Shown: piece after piece, positions 1 to 16,700 of the stretch
Layout: each line of letters opens with the position of its first letter
How positions within the stretch are numbered: position 1 is the first letter of the stretch
Source: Cucumis sativus
Lineage: Eukaryota; Streptophyta; Magnoliopsida; Cucurbitales; Cucurbitaceae
DNA length: 64,000 nt
Direction of reading: 5' to 3'
NCBI RefSeq assembly: GCF_000004075.3
Contig: NC_026658.2
Span: 3,596,001 to 3,660,000, forward strand
Notes under the pieces: generated by a model
Seen by the model: the letters and a program-made list of their open reading frames with translations, nothing else
Databases searched by the model: none
Told to the model about the DNA's origin: nothing
Translations under genes and position numbers: made by a program

Positions 1-3000
1 GACGCCTAATCAAATTAAAAAAATGCACATATCTAACAAATATTGCTTCAGAATTCTGAAGGGATGTTCTAGGCAGTCAATCATAAAAGTAAGATGTCAA
101 TTCTGTTATATAGAGCTTACGTTGATATATCAGAAATTAAATGCTTGCATTATAGTAAAGTACCTGTCAAGTTTGAGAAATCTGCCTCTCATTTGACTTT
201 CGTATATGTAAAACTAGAAATGTGTAGTTAAAATATTGATTTGAGAAAAATCATACTTGACTAGTATTCTTTCTTTTTTGTTTTCTAGTGTAACTTCAAT
301 AACATATTTTTGAAAATTTAACAAAAACTTTGAGAACTAAGAAAACGTAGCTTTCAAAACCCTGTTTCTTTTACAAGGACCTTACCTTTGATATCTAATT
401 TGGTTTCTTGTACGTTTGAAAATTATCTTATTGGAATGATGTTCACCAAATCCTCTTTGTGGAAGCTTGTAGGATTTTATTCTATCTTTTTTCATTACTA
501 ATAGTCCAGAGGGAATCAGAGCACCGATTTCAAGTTGTGTATAGCTTTGGATAGACGCATGTTTGCATGTGTGTTAATTCGTTCCCCCCCTCCCCCCTTT
601 CTCTCTCTAGATAGATAGCCATCTAAGATTTGGAGTTGAACCATTTTCCTGTATACTCCTTTTCATTCATAATTTGAACACATTATTAAAAGATTTAGTA
701 ATTTGTTTTATATTTTATGGACTTCACATTATGGAAAGTTTCTAACCTAGTATTAGAATCTTTCCGAACTGGATTTTGTTCAGGCAATAAACTAGAAGAA
801 AACTTAAAAACCTCAAAGATTTGTATATATTTATTTAATTTACTAGTATAAAACAAACGCAATATATAACAACGAAAAAAAGAAACTTAGAAGCCCGAAG
901 AAAATGAGTAAAATTAGGAATATATACATATTTACACACATATGTATATGATGTACACGTGTATTCCCTTGCACTGTAATTTACTCTAAAAAATTACCGA
1001 AATTAGGGGAATACTTTTTGTCTAATTTATTGGAAGGACCAGCTTACCTTACCTAAATCCATCTCTGTCAATCAAGCTTGGAATATGCCAATCCCAATTT
1101 GGGAGTTTCAAAAGAATTTTGTCACTGCCTCAAAAAAAAACCCATCACTTTATATCTTATCGGCTCTTTATATTATGAGCCTCAGAACTTTTTAGCTTGG
1201 CACAAGTAGGCAGACGTGATGGTGAGCTTAAGGTTTTAATCACATTTGAATTGGTTTTAATGAGTACCAGAGGAATATGTATGTGAAAAGAGTTGTGGAA
1301 GAGTGGGGCAGGAAGAAAGCATGAAAGAAAATGATTGATAGATGGATGAATATGATTATCAAGAAAACAAATAGTCCGTAGCCCCTGGGTTTGACTGCCA
1401 TAGGGCTTTTCATCCTTTGCCTCCTTTTCCTCTTCTAGCTCCATATTTCTTTTTCCTTGATGATGGTGGGGTAGAGACCTCGATTTTCATCCGTCCTTTC
1501 TCTACTTTCACAAAATTTGTTTTCATGATTGAGATTGAAGAAAAACAATCTTTTATCCCAACTTTCCAAGTTTGTTCTCTCACCTCTTAAATTATACAAC
1601 ATGATCTTGGTAGAACTTTTTTTTTTTTTTTTTTTGATAGTTCAACAAGGGTGGCGATATTCTAATAACAATTCTCATAGTTTTAAGCATGCTCGTATAC
1701 CTCTGTGCAACATACCTTTTGAATGTGCTAAGACTATAATCTCCTTTTCTTCTAAATTTTCTTGATACCTCATTCAAAATGGAAAGTTTATTAAGACGCC
1801 CACGAACACTCACAAATATATATAAAAGAAAAGGGAAAAAGAGGTAAGAGGTAAAGTTAAACTTTTGAAACAATAAAAGCAAAATTAAAACCTCAAACCT
1901 TACAAATCACAGCTATTTTGCATTCTTGTAAAAATTTTGAAAGTTTGGACCAATAGGTAAATCCACACAACTTTATATAAATGTTTTTTTGTTTTCTTTT
2001 CCAAATAATGTACAAAGGAATTAAAGCATTATTGAAAAGTCAGAATCGTATAAGAAAATAACCAAAATAAGTAATTAAGTTCTTTTTTCTTTTCTTTTGG
2101 AGTCAATATATTTCACAGGTCCCTCTTCAACCAAACTGATTGAAAACTTTGGAATTTTGACTCCTTTCTTGAAGAGATAATGTGATATTTTGAAACAGAA
2201 TCCAATTCTCCCACCAAAAAGTTGAATTATTGCATTACAGCATATAACTTTACTAGCTACCAATTAATTGATAAGAGTGAATCTCACTTCAAATTCTTCC
2301 TCTAAATATTATTTAATTCATAATGTGTCAAACGGGCGAACACCATTTTATAATAATTTTGTCTTTTTCGCTCCAACTTTCACATATTTGTTCTTTTTCT
2401 AGAACAATATTTTAAGTTCATTGTTACTAAGTGTATTAGCAAAATTTTACAAAATGTCAATATATATGGTTTGGATCAAAATGTTTGAGGTTCAATTTTT
2501 CACTTCTTATTATAGGTCTTTCAAAACAAATTGTCAAACTCAAAGATGTAAAACATATAAGATTTGGAAACTTGGTAGCCATACAAAAGTTGAAGCTTGA
2601 AGAGGGTATTTTGTATGAATTAATCTTAAAGTAAGAAAAAATAAAAATAGTAAAAGTAAAGAATGAAAGATGATATAGACAAGTTTACTTTGTTGATCTC
2701 ATATCTTATGTATTCTTTTGGGGTTTAATATAAATATGGTATATTAACATTAATATTTTAATCCTTGTGTGTCAATTAAATGGTTTGGATCTTTCTATGC
2801 ATATGAGAGAGAAATTATATAAAGATATGAATTATTTCTATAGAAGTTAAAAGGAGTATGAATTAGGAATTTAGAACATAGTGATCATCCATTGACTACT
2901 TCAATAAATATAAATATAATCAATTGACTTCTAAATTTAAAGAAGGGCTTGCTAAAAGGAAGAGTTTTATATCAAAATTGAGAAGAATTTTGATTACAAG

Positions 3001-5300
3001 GACATGGATAGTATGCTAATCTAGTCAAGATATCCAAACTATTATTAAACATATGCCAAATGTGTATAGAATAATAAAAAATCATCTTTTAAAAAAAGAA
3101 AAAGAAAAGAATGATACAAAATCATTAATTAAAACGAGGGTCACTTAACTCTTAAGAAAGAGAAAATATTAACTTTTCATTCTCATGTTTGAACAAATAA
3201 AAATGTGAAGAGCTATTTCTAGAGTTTGTCCATTGCTAGTTCTCATAATGAATTGCCTAAATTTACATATGTATTTATATATTAGGTAGAAATCAAATAA
3301 TTGGACTAGAGTGATTAGATATGAAAACCAAGTTAATTGAACAAAAAGTGGAAATCAAAGAGATACTATAGCGCTTTCAACAACAATCATCATGTATATG
3401 TAAAAGCATGCAATGATACAAGTAACTCTATGCATTTTTTAGATAGGATTATGAAGATATAAAAACATACATTTTTTACTTTTATAAAGTATATTTTAAA
3501 AAATTTAAAAACTACATGTCTTTTAACTTTTGATATCACTTGCTGGAAAAGAAAAAAAAAAATCTCACTACTACAACTAGATTAGGTTGAAAAATCACAA
3601 AGAATTCCACTGTGTCAAACAAGAACAATTACACTATTGTGAAAATGTATCATAATTATACAAACATTTTTCTTTGACTCCAGGTACAAAGAAAACGTTT
3701 TTTCTTCTTTCAAAATATTGCTATCATTCACACCCTTTTCTTCACTGTATACAAAAGAATACAAGAAGGAAATTTAATAAGAGTTGGTCCACAGACTTAA
3801 AGAATTTTCAATGGGAACACAAACTTAAAGGATTTCTAATGGGACTATTGGAAACCAAATGAACATAGACTCCTTTTATAGTATTTGAAGCTCATCACTT
3901 TTTTTAAAAATCTTATTCTTCGTGAAAGTGAGACCCAAGGGAGAAGAAGTTGGGGAGCGGAGTATATGCGCCTAACTCCTTGATGTAAGCGTCCTTGTGC
4001 CGAAAATGAGAAATCGCTAAGCACCCCACCCACCAGTAGGGAATTGCTATAGAGCTAACTAAACACAGGTTTATGTCAATTTGTCCACCCATTCAGAAGC
4101 AAAATGAGTAAGGATCAGATTATGAACTTAGAGGAAGGCTAGAACTCTCAATCTTGAGTTGGAGGCTAGAACTTTGAATCTTGAGTTCACTCGGTATAAC
4201 TATGTGATTCAAGGTAATACTAAGGAATTCTCCTTTGAGACTGGATAGTTTAGATTTCTATCCTGTAACTGAAAAGGAGTTGAGTTAGAGAGGTAAAGAG
4301 GAATGATCAGGTCTTCAATTAAAGGTCAAATAAAATCTTTCATGTCTAACTTTAAGAGACAGACTTCCACCTTACTAATCCCACGGGTACAGAAGATCAA
4401 ATAATTTATTTCACATTGTACAAAGTATTTGAAATACGGAAAAGAAATATCATTTCGACAATATTTCCAAAGGAATTGCAAATGGATTTGCGGGTTCACC
4501 AATCATTGATGGTTATAGAACCATGTATTTTTAGTATTTTGCCGATTCAATAAGCTCAGTCCTTTCAAATAGAAAAAATCCAATTTGTAAAAACATGTGT
4601 ATCGATTTAGAGGTCAATATTCAAATCTCGAACTAAGAAAAATAAAATGGAGAACTCATTAAAAAGGAAGAAAGACACCTTATTGTGTAGTAGAAAATAG
4701 ACCAAGTAAAAGGTTCTTTCTCTCCCCCAATAATTAAAGTAATAAAGAAGTTTGGTTGAAGTGTAAAATGTTAAATAAGATTGTAATTAGGTTTAGACAT
4801 ATGTATATGTTTGATGCATTAAAAAAAGTAACAAATCTTTGGTTGATTGATCTTTAAAACGTGAATGTTGGATCTCACAAAGTGGATTGAGTTTAATTAA
4901 AACTAATTTGTCTTTAAAATTTTACTTAAATTTTATTTATAAGAAATATACTTAAGAAATCAAACTAGTTAATTTTAAAAAATAACCAACACGATATATA
5001 GAGTTTAGAGACTACTAGGTATTTATAGAATTTAGGATGGAGATTTAAACCTGTCTTTCAAGATTTTGGTATATACAAATATGAATTAAACTAAGCTCGT
5101 GTAAGGTTAAAAAGGTATAGGGAAGGATTTTTTTTTTTTTTTTTAAGGAAAAGAAGAAATAATTAAAAAGGTTAAAAGAAAGAGAGAGAGAGAGAGAGGA
5201 AATGTAAAATAAAAGGGAGAAGGAAACTAAAAGAGAAATGGGAAAGAATAGAATAAGTTGGAAATGAAAGGAAGAATGAGGGGGAAGGAGTGGCGTTATT
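1..5300. other. Intergenic, no gene recognised
   Basis: I see no open frame with a recognisable family or coding-like composition here. The stretch is AT-rich with pyrimidine/purine runs, for example a C-rich tract near 584-597 and (AG)n near 5180-5200. A slightly more GC-rich patch around 3930-4200 may be an old repeat remnant, but I cannot name it. Confidence 0.6.
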
Positions 5301-5306
5301 AATTAA

Positions 5307-5313
5307 TATAAAG
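5307..5313 (+). promoter_or_regulatory. Putative TATA box of the E2 gene
   Basis: A TATAAAG motif lies about 125 bases upstream of the E2 start codon. It is followed by a CT-rich leader (about 5325-5410), as is common in plant housekeeping genes. It is called from position and motif only. Confidence 0.45.
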
Positions 5314-5438
5314 GGCGTGGCCGCTTCACTTTCTCCCTTTCCTCTAACAATCTTCTTTTAATTTATCTTACCGTCATTAAAAACTCTCTCTCTTTCTCTC
5401 GTTCTCTCTGCCATTGCATTGCGGAGCCAACCCCAAGC

Positions 5439-8400
5439 ATGACCAGCTCCTCCGACTCCGCTCTCAAGGTAAGCCCATCTTCATCTTCATCATCTTTTTC
5501 CAATTTCCCCATCTTCCATTTATTCTCCCTTCAACTCTTCCTCTGATTTGATCGATTCATTCGTTCATTTCATTTCATTCTTTCCCTTCTCATTTTTTCA
5601 TTCCTTTCCAGGCTCTCAGTAAGATTGCTTGCAATCGCCTCCAGAAGGAACTTGTTGAGTGGCAAGTCAATCCCCCTGCTGGTTTTAAACACAAGGTCAC
5701 CGATAATCTTCAGAGGTATACCTATTTCCCTCACCCTTTTCCTCGTAGGGTTTCTTTTTTTTTTTTTCCCCTTTTAATTCCTTCTCCGTCCGTCATGGTG
5801 TACCAAACACAACAGGTTTTCATTTTGAGTAATAACCAACAATTCTTCCTGTTGCCTTTTGGGTTTCGTTTAGGTTTGGTTTTTTTATTGCGTCCTTCTT
5901 CGAATGTGGTGGGCGTTTTTGGTTTCATTTTGTTTTCCTTATTTCTCTTTACTCGGTTCTGCAAGCAATTTTACTTCGAAATTTGACGTTCATTTCTGGG
6001 TGGTTCTTTTGTTGGAAGGTGGGTGATTGAAGTCAACGGTGCCCCTGGAACTCTCTATGCTAATGAAACCTATCAGCTTCAGGTCGACTTTCCTGAGCAT
6101 TACCCAATGGAGGCTCCGCAGGTTTAAACATAATCCATCCAACCTTGAGGCTTGAGATCATTTCTATTCCAATTACCCCTTTAGCAGCTACATTAATCGA
6201 TTGTATTGTGTTTGATTTTTGCTGCAGGTTATATTTCTGCATCCAGCTCCTCTGCATCCTCATATCTATAGCAATGGTCACATTTGTCTAGGTTGGTAAA
6301 TGGATAATTTTTTTTTTTGTTGGATATTTTGATCTTTGTGTGTTTAGGTTTGGTGGTGACTATATTGTTTGTTTCACCATCCATTTTAAGCGATTGCAGT
6401 TCTGCAGGATCATCGAGTTCATATTCTATTCCTTTCTTCTCTCTGCTTCTTGTGTTCAAAGGAGTTTGTTTAGGAAAAATACTAACTACATTTCGGTCAA
6501 TACCTATCATAATTTGTTACTTGGCGAATTCTTTTTACTTATTTTTTGGAATATTTTAATTTTTTTATGTGTGCATTGAGAGGGGGATTGATAGAGATGA
6601 GTGAGATGCATTATGACTCTCTTGTTTATATTATTTGTATCAGACGTCAGACTTCAAAAGGTGTTACAATAGTAGTAGAGTTTTATTGTATTTTACGCAG
6701 TAGATCATATCTCAAATGGGAAAGTTAATAGATTTTCTTTCACGTAGTGGCGCCTTGTCTGTAGGCTAATCATTGACTGGTCATGGAGAACTTGAATGAT
6801 TTGATGTTACATAAATGTTTTGATATAATGTCCTGATCTTAAGTTCAACAGAAAGAAAATCATTTTATGTTGGGTCTGACAATAAGTGGGTTACATCTAT
6901 TAATTTACAACTTTTCAATTATACGGTACAGAAAGATAAACTGCCCATACAAAGGAAGCAACACTTGTTGTTGGATTTCGTTCTTTTTGTCAGTAACAAG
7001 TTTGAATAGATGAAAAGACCCTCTATGCTGATAATTTATTGTAGGATGGTTGTTTATTTTTGTATCATGTTGATGTTATTTACTAGGATGATCTTTGAAC
7101 CAGTAGGTTATATAGACACACACACATACTCACCACTTGTTTATGTAGACCCACACGCACAGGTACACAACCAACAAAACCAACTGGAACCATCGATATG
7201 AATCTTTGTATCATTCTTAACTTCCTTTTTTTTTTCCTGAAAATCATTGACAACTTCCAATTGTTTGCAAATACTTTTTCCATCTATTGGTATGTTTGCT
7301 TATTGCAATGGAATATAAATACCATAAAGTTCATCTGACAACCTACTTGCAAAATTAATAGAGCTAAATATGACCTTTCTTGAGCAGGTTTTTGTTCTAT
7401 AGGTTGTTTAAGTGTGTCCTCAAGAACTCTTTTCCTTTTTAGAAAAGACTAATGCTGAAAAATACAAAAAACTGAAGACTAGAGAGAGAGAAGCAAGCAA
7501 CTGAGAAACATAATACTCCAAAAGCATAATCTGAACCATAGCCTAGAAGCATAAATGGAATAATAGCAAACTTAAGAAGTTTCCATAAACGTATTTCAGC
7601 TCTGTCCTTGAGTTCTATAAAAAAGAATAAAATTAATTTCAATTTATGCAAGTCCAAGTCTAATGTAAATTGTAAAGAGAAAGTCCCAAACATGTTAGAT
7701 TGTAATTAGTCTGTAATGTAAGTCTTTTAAAACTTTAGTTTTGACAATATATCATTAATTATATAATGTTTAAAACTATTTAGGAATTCATATTTGTTCA
7801 CTTTAGCAATCAAATTTGTATTCATCTGTTTGGTTTGGTTTGAGAATTTGGCAATCTGAAACACATTATCAATGCTTTTTTTGTTTGGTTTGAGAATTTG
7901 GCAATCTGAACCACATTATCAATGCTTTTTTGTTTAGTTTGGACAGAGGGCTGAATATCAAACCAAACCAATTTAGTTTTGATTGTAGAGTTGATCTTGA
8001 TTGACTCAACTGTATCATTTGCAATGAATGTAGTTTGAAGGTGAAATATGCTTTCTGCAATTCGCTTTTTACTTAGATGCGTGACTGAGATTATGTATTT
8101 TCCCAGATCAAAATGGTTGTGTATTAGTTACTTCTGTTTCTTCTTCCTTTTGTAAATGTTTCTAAGCATTGCACCACTGTTTGGTGCCCGTGCTTGTTTG
8201 AGGTGTGAATTATATTCTACACATGTTAATTTTCTGGTATGAGGTTATTTGTGATCTGTTGGGGCTTTATTTGAGAGCTTAGCTATCACCTGAGCAGCAA
8301 AGACTGACCAATGTTATTTCCCTTCACTCTGAATATGTGTAGATATTTTATACGATTCATGGTCGCCTGCAATGACTGTAAGTTCTATCTGTATCAGCAT

Positions 8401-8686
8401 TCTCTCCATGCTGTCGAGTTCCACAGCAAAGGTACGATACACTTCCTTCCATTTTGATTCTAAATGTATAGTTAGTATATTTTTCATGGAGGTGTTGGAA
8501 GTAGCAAAATTCTTACCTTCTTTGAAGTTCTTAAGATTCAAATAACGTGTGTGTTCCTCTCTTGATGGTCTCTTGTTTTTCTATTTGCAGCAACGCCCTG
8601 ACGATAATGATCGTTATGTAAAGAATTGTAGGAACGGAAGATCTCCAAAAGAGACAAGGTGGTGGTTCCACGATGACAAGGTGTAA
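5439..8686 (+). CDS. UBC16: Ubiquitin-conjugating enzyme E2, UBC15-18 / UBE2W type
   Basis: The enzyme accepts ubiquitin from E1 as a thioester and passes it on to substrates. The animal relative UBE2W modifies protein N-terminal amino groups. Six exons join in frame: 5439-5468, 5612-5715, 6019-6121, 6228-6291, 8343-8431 and 8591-8686. All junctions are GT-AG, and the product is 161 aa, the length I recall for Arabidopsis UBC16. The catalytic site is Cys99 in HICLDIL. The usual HPN triplet just upstream reads HPH (residues 89-91), a mark of the UBE2W/UBC15-18 group. The C-terminus ends RWWFHDDKV, as in the Arabidopsis members. The start ATG follows a CT-rich leader and begins MTSSSDSAL. Intron 4 is about 2.05 kb, far larger than the others. 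The UBC16 label marks the subgroup; the exact paralogue (15-18) cannot be fixed here. Confidence 0.95.
7835..7934 (+). repeat. Tandem duplication of 50 bp inside E2 intron 4
   Basis: Two almost identical 50-bp copies (7835-7884 and 7885-7934) sit head to tail in the long intron. Each contains TTTGGTTTGAGAATTTGGCA. They differ at about one internal base (gaaacac versus gaaccac) and in T-run length. This is a recent local duplication with no coding role. Confidence 0.8.
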
Positions 8687-11276
8687 CTTAAGATCTTCCA
8701 TTGTTATATGCCTGTGGCTACCCTTGTTTGTAAGGTTGACGAAGTAGAAAATGATTATGGAAAAGAAAAAAAGAACAAAAGAAAAAAAAAATCAAGTAAA
8801 GTGGTAAGGCCTGGCATTTGTAAAGGAAGATGAATTTGTGCTTTTTACCAATGTCTAAAGAACAACTTTTCTTGTCCTTCCTTCCTTGGGGGTTGGGTTA
8901 TCCTTCTTGGGTGAGAACCTCTCTTTGTTACAAAATTCATAAATCATCAGTAATGCCTCCTTCCTTTCACATTATAGTTTGTCTTTCTTTATTATATAGT
9001 TCCAGTGAATACTATGAATTTTTTAAATAAATAAATCTACTCTCTATTCCTGTATTTCAACTTCATCTCTATACAGAACTTTTATATTTTATTTTTCAAA
9101 ATTCATACCAATGTTGGAACAATCCAAATTAGCTTTATAAACACTCAGTTCATCAAATTAATGTTATCATGCCTACGTTATAAATTGTTGTTTTAAGAGA
9201 TTGTGGAAATCCTAATTTATTTGAATCATCTCAACTCTGATTACTAATTCCTTTTGTGTACAGTGTTGCTATTTCCAACTTTTTTTCTTGATAGTTATGT
9301 GTGTGTTTTCGTTTTTTATTTATTAAATCTTACCCATTTTTGTTTTTAAAAAAACATTTGAGAAGGCTTTCATTTAATGTTATAAAAACATGTTTAACAT
9401 ACGGATTACAAGATCAATAGTTGTAAACAGAAGACTATACTGGGTTAAAGTAAAAGTTTAATTTTCAAATTTTATTGCTTAATTTTTTGTGTAATAAGTT
9501 ATTGTAATTGATCTATTAAAAATAAAATTGCACTATCATCTCCATTAGAATATTTTGTGCTTAGTAAACTAATAGAAATTAAGCAAATGAGAAAAAAATC
9601 ATATTGTAAACAAGTAATTTAATATGGGCAGTAACCTATACACATATCAACTGAGCTATTCTTTCTTTGACAATATACAACTTAGAAAAGAAACATACAA
9701 TCCTTTTAATCCAAGAAAATTATATTGATATGATTTCCAATTAGTAATTAAATTGTATTTTAACCAAACTTCATGCAACTCAAAGTTCACTTGTCCAAGA
9801 CAACTAAAATTGTCATACCTATGGATGCCACTTTAGACCAACCAAATAAATGTCCCAATTCTGATTGTGACAATTGTTTTGACTTTCAATGTTGGAATTA
9901 ATTTTCTTTCATCCACAAATTTTCTTAGACATTCCTCTTTTATTTTCTTATGCGTTTTTGGAAAATCGACAAGCAAAGGATAAAGAAAAAAAGAAACCGA
10001 CATAGAGATTTATGTAGTTCATCAACATCGTGTTACTTACGTCTATTGGTAGAGGGAGAGCAATCATACAATTAAAGTGTTTATATCGATCAATCATTTA
10101 TAACACTAGATAACATATTTAAGGTATTATGTTATAAACGAATAAAAAAACTTATCAACAAGTTGAATTCAAAATAAACTAAGTCTTCACCCTCTACAAA
10201 ATATTATTATTTTTTCAAAAATTTTATAATGTCCTCAAACTTAAAAAAGATTTTAGCATAAGTGTATTAATAAAAATTATTAATACTTTCTTTCATATGT
10301 ATGTTTATACTTTCTTTCAAATATACGTTTTAACTTTCCAAAGTTAAATTGATACCCTCAACTTTCTCAAAGAAGTTTTAGAAAATGACACGAAAATCTA
10401 GTTTATCCAATGATCAACCTCTTCCATTTTCTTTCCTTTTCTCTATTTAAGTTCACTTTATTTTTTTCTCCCAACTCTTATCATTTTTCTATTTCCCTAT
10501 ATTATAAAAAAATTATAAATGAAAGTCTGGTAATCCATTTTGTTTTTTGTTTTTTAAAATTATTTTTTTGAAAAAACAACTATGTGTTGAACAATTAATT
10601 TACTTATTTGTTTTTTAAACAAGAAACCTGTTCTTAAAATTAGGAGTAAAACTTGTTTTTAAAATTATGAAGGAAATTGAAAATGAATTTTTAAAAAAAG
10701 AAATACACTCACAAAGAAAATATATATGATTTTCGTTTTTAATAAACAAAAAATTAAAAATAGGAAAAACAAAAACAAAAAACTAAAATGATTAGCCAAC
10801 GAAAATTAAATTTTTAGAGATAATGATTTAATTGATACTTTCTACCATTCACATCGATCAATATCTTGTAGTAATTATCAAATTTGCTTTCTTTACAAGT
10901 GAGTGCAAAGATTCAAACCCTCAACCTCTTGATCACTAATATTAATGCTCACTTCCACGGATGATTTTACATTAGGTAATACCCAAAATAAACTTAGCTA
11001 CCCACACAGAACATAAATGGTTTCAAAAGAAAAAAGAAGAAAGGAAAGAAAAGCTATCAAATTTATTAAAGAAGAGCTGAGAGATACAAAGGAACACAAA
11101 TAGCCCAATACATTAACTTTCCCATGGTACCAAATTGGATTAAAGCAGAACTCAAATCTTTAACTTGAAAAACAGAGCATAAAAACATTGAAGAATTTGA
11201 CTCCAAAATAAAAAAGAAACTTTTCACACCCAATACATTGAAACATGATCTTCATCTTCCACAAGTTATTATGTTC
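8687..11276. other. Spacer between convergent E2 and peroxidase genes
   Basis: This AT-rich stretch must hold the 3' ends of both convergent genes. I recognise no further gene, RNA or transposon. Confidence 0.6.
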
Positions 11277-13721
<2,445 letters not shown>

Positions 13722-16700
13722 AGTAATCTTCTCTTCCAGAAAACAGTACACCCTAAGAATTAAGGAAACTTAAAAAGGCTTAATTGGTACAATGAAAGAT
13801 TAGGAGAGTTAATTTATAGGACACTTTGTGGAATAGTTCTTCTCTAAATGGATTTTAATCCAAATTTTTCTTTTAAAAACAAAAAAGGTTGGAGTTGGTA
13901 GCTAACTACTAATAATAAAGCTTTAACGTAGCAAAGAAATAAAGGGCTTTTGGAGTTGGTAACTTAGGTCTCTCTTTTTTTTTAACTTCACTTTAAACTT
14001 TCATGCTTTTAATTTAATTGTAATTAATTAATCTAATTATGGAAGGATTAACAAAAGCCTCTCTTGCATTTGCTTTTCCTAACAATCATCATAACATAGA
14101 TATAATTATTTTCTACTTTAACTTGCCTTTGTAAAATTAACAACTCCTCAAAAACACATATATTCCACATGTGTTAATTTATTTATTTTACTATTTGTTA
14201 TAAATCATGTATGCAAAAAGTTTAATTGATTTGGAAGTTAAGATATCTTTTTCTTAGGTTTCCTTTCCATAGATAATTCTTTTCTAGAAAAAAGTAATTT
14301 TAAAAATTGTTTTTTAAATAATACACAAAATTAAACAAAGTTAATCTCCAAGTTTTATTGAGATTTTTTTGAAAATTTGGTAGTGTAAACGTTTTCTTTA
14401 GTAGAAATTAATTAATGAGTGAAGTAACAATTTTAAGGCGTAAAAGATTATAATTTAGGTATCAAACAACTATATATTAAGTGATATATACAGTCTTTTT
14501 TTAAAATTAGATAACATACATGTTGTTGATCAAGAAAATCAATTAAAAAACACACAGGCACGTGTAAGTTACTAGAGGAATAAAATTTGAAAGAAATGTG
14601 ATACTAAAGTGAAATAAAATTAATTTGGCTAGGGCTCTATAAGACATATTATCTCTCTATATCCATCAAAAATCGAGATCCTTTTTTTAGTTATATTGGG
14701 ATCATGTAGCTTCCAATCTTCTTTTCATTGATTTCTTGAATGGTGCTCTTTCACTTCAAACCACCTAATTCCCTTGATAATTAATTGGATTGTTAGTAAA
14801 CTATTTGGTATATGTTTTCTTTCACTAAATTATTTGTATGGTATTTAAAGGTTATTACTTAGGCAAAAGAAATAATCTTAAAAATTTCCCAAAAAACACC
14901 TTGAGAAAAAAGTAGAAACACTAAAATATGTTTTGTAAAAACAACTCCAACTAATTTAATATAAACAATTCACCCACAAATACTTTTACTTTTATAAATT
15001 TATTTGTTAAACACACTACTTTCAAAAGCAGTAAGAAATACTCTCAATTCAATGGTGGTACCCTTCAAATTTGTAAAGTAAAATAATTGATTCCAAACTT
15101 TGTCGTTTGGTAAAAGTACTATTTTGTTTTATTGAGACATTTTCTCAAAAATATAGTTTTAAATTTAAATTACTTGGATTGAAATTGAGCTAATATTAAA
15201 GTAGAATTGATTTTTAAAATTTTAAAAAGTGAGCATTGATTGGGTAAAAAAAAAAAAAATTGCTTTTTGTAACTTTGGAAGGCAATAATGAGATATAATT
15301 ATTTATGGTTGAAAAGGAGAGGCAGATTCAACTACTTTGTTGAAAAACCTAAACCACAAACCAAAATCACTTTTTTTTTTTGTCTTCGTATTTGAATATA
15401 ATTATTTCAAAATACTATTTCTCTCTTTGAAGTTTCAAAGTTAAAAAGGTAAAGTTGGAATATTCCCACCCAGCTATCACTTTTGCAAAACAGATAATAT
15501 TATTGAACTAATCCAACCAAATTCATTAACCCTTTATGTCTTACCACTCCTAAATTTCATATTACCAACATCCCTGCTACCTATGCTCTTTTCGCTTTAC
15601 AAGTTCGAATATCTTACGTTCACTTATTAAACTAAAAAAATCAAAATAGTCATTTTTATATATTCTAAACGGATAGGATTAAATCAATTGCCGTTTGAGT
15701 AATTTAAAAGTTTGAAATAATTTGGCGAAGAGAGTACTCTTTTTCTTCTTTAAAATTGTTCTTATAACTAAAGACAAGAATAAATTGACTCTTTATTCAT
15801 ATGGAAAAATTAATTGACTTTAAGAAAATTACAATTTAAACATATTTGTATGGTATTAAATTATCGTCATTTTTTAGTTCAACATCCTACATTTGAGAGA
15901 CGAAACAACTCACATTCAAACTTTATCGTTAAAATATCCATGAAAATATTAAAAAAGAATATCTTTAATGCAAATATAATAATAAACAATAATATACTTT
16001 TTCTAAAATATTCATCCACATTTTTAATAACATTTCTCCATTTAAAAATGTCATTTTTTAATTAACGTATTTATTTAATTGGGTCAATTTAACTCTAAAG
16101 GTTTTAATTAAACTGTCAAAAAGAAAATAATAAGAAATGATCCAAATTTTGGACAACAAGAACATAGAATGAAACCTAATTCTAAATCAAGAAGAAAGAG
16201 ACAAAAAGATAACACCAAAAACCACAAATTATTCAATACTAAATAATAATAATAATAATAAAAAGAAGAAAATAAAGAGTCAAATCAAATTATATAAATG
16301 AAATTCTCTTGAAACAATAATTCATTACTAACTATGGCATAATTCAAAGTGGTTTGATTTGAACTTCTCCATTATGTATCAGTAGAAGTCGAGTCCAAAC
16401 CTTCTCCATTGATTTGTAGGTAAATTATTATTATTATTATATTAATGGCAGAATGTTTTTTAAGTTAAATATATATATATATAATTATTGTCCATTTTTC
16501 TATTAATTCAAAATTGGATTAAGAGATGTAGTTATTGAATGAAATGTACTTGATAAAGAATGTGTGTATTATTTTTAATTTTTTTAGATTTTAAAAAAAT
16601 AAATTATCAAATAATATGAAACAAAAAGAAGCCTAAAGTTAGCTCAAATGAAATCGAGGCAATTGGTTCATTTATTTTATTATCTTTCTAGAATGACAAA

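Noticed and set aside
1157-1444. Minus-strand open frame of 95 codons
   Set aside because: No recognisable family, no splice context and no coding-like pattern. Treated as chance.
3845-4200. GC-richer patch with a 62-codon minus-strand frame
   Set aside because: It resembles decayed dispersed repeats, but I could identify neither termini nor a family, so no element is called.
5731-7693. Multiple open frames between E2 exons
   Set aside because: All fall within introns of the six-exon E2 gene, whose splice sites and protein are clear.
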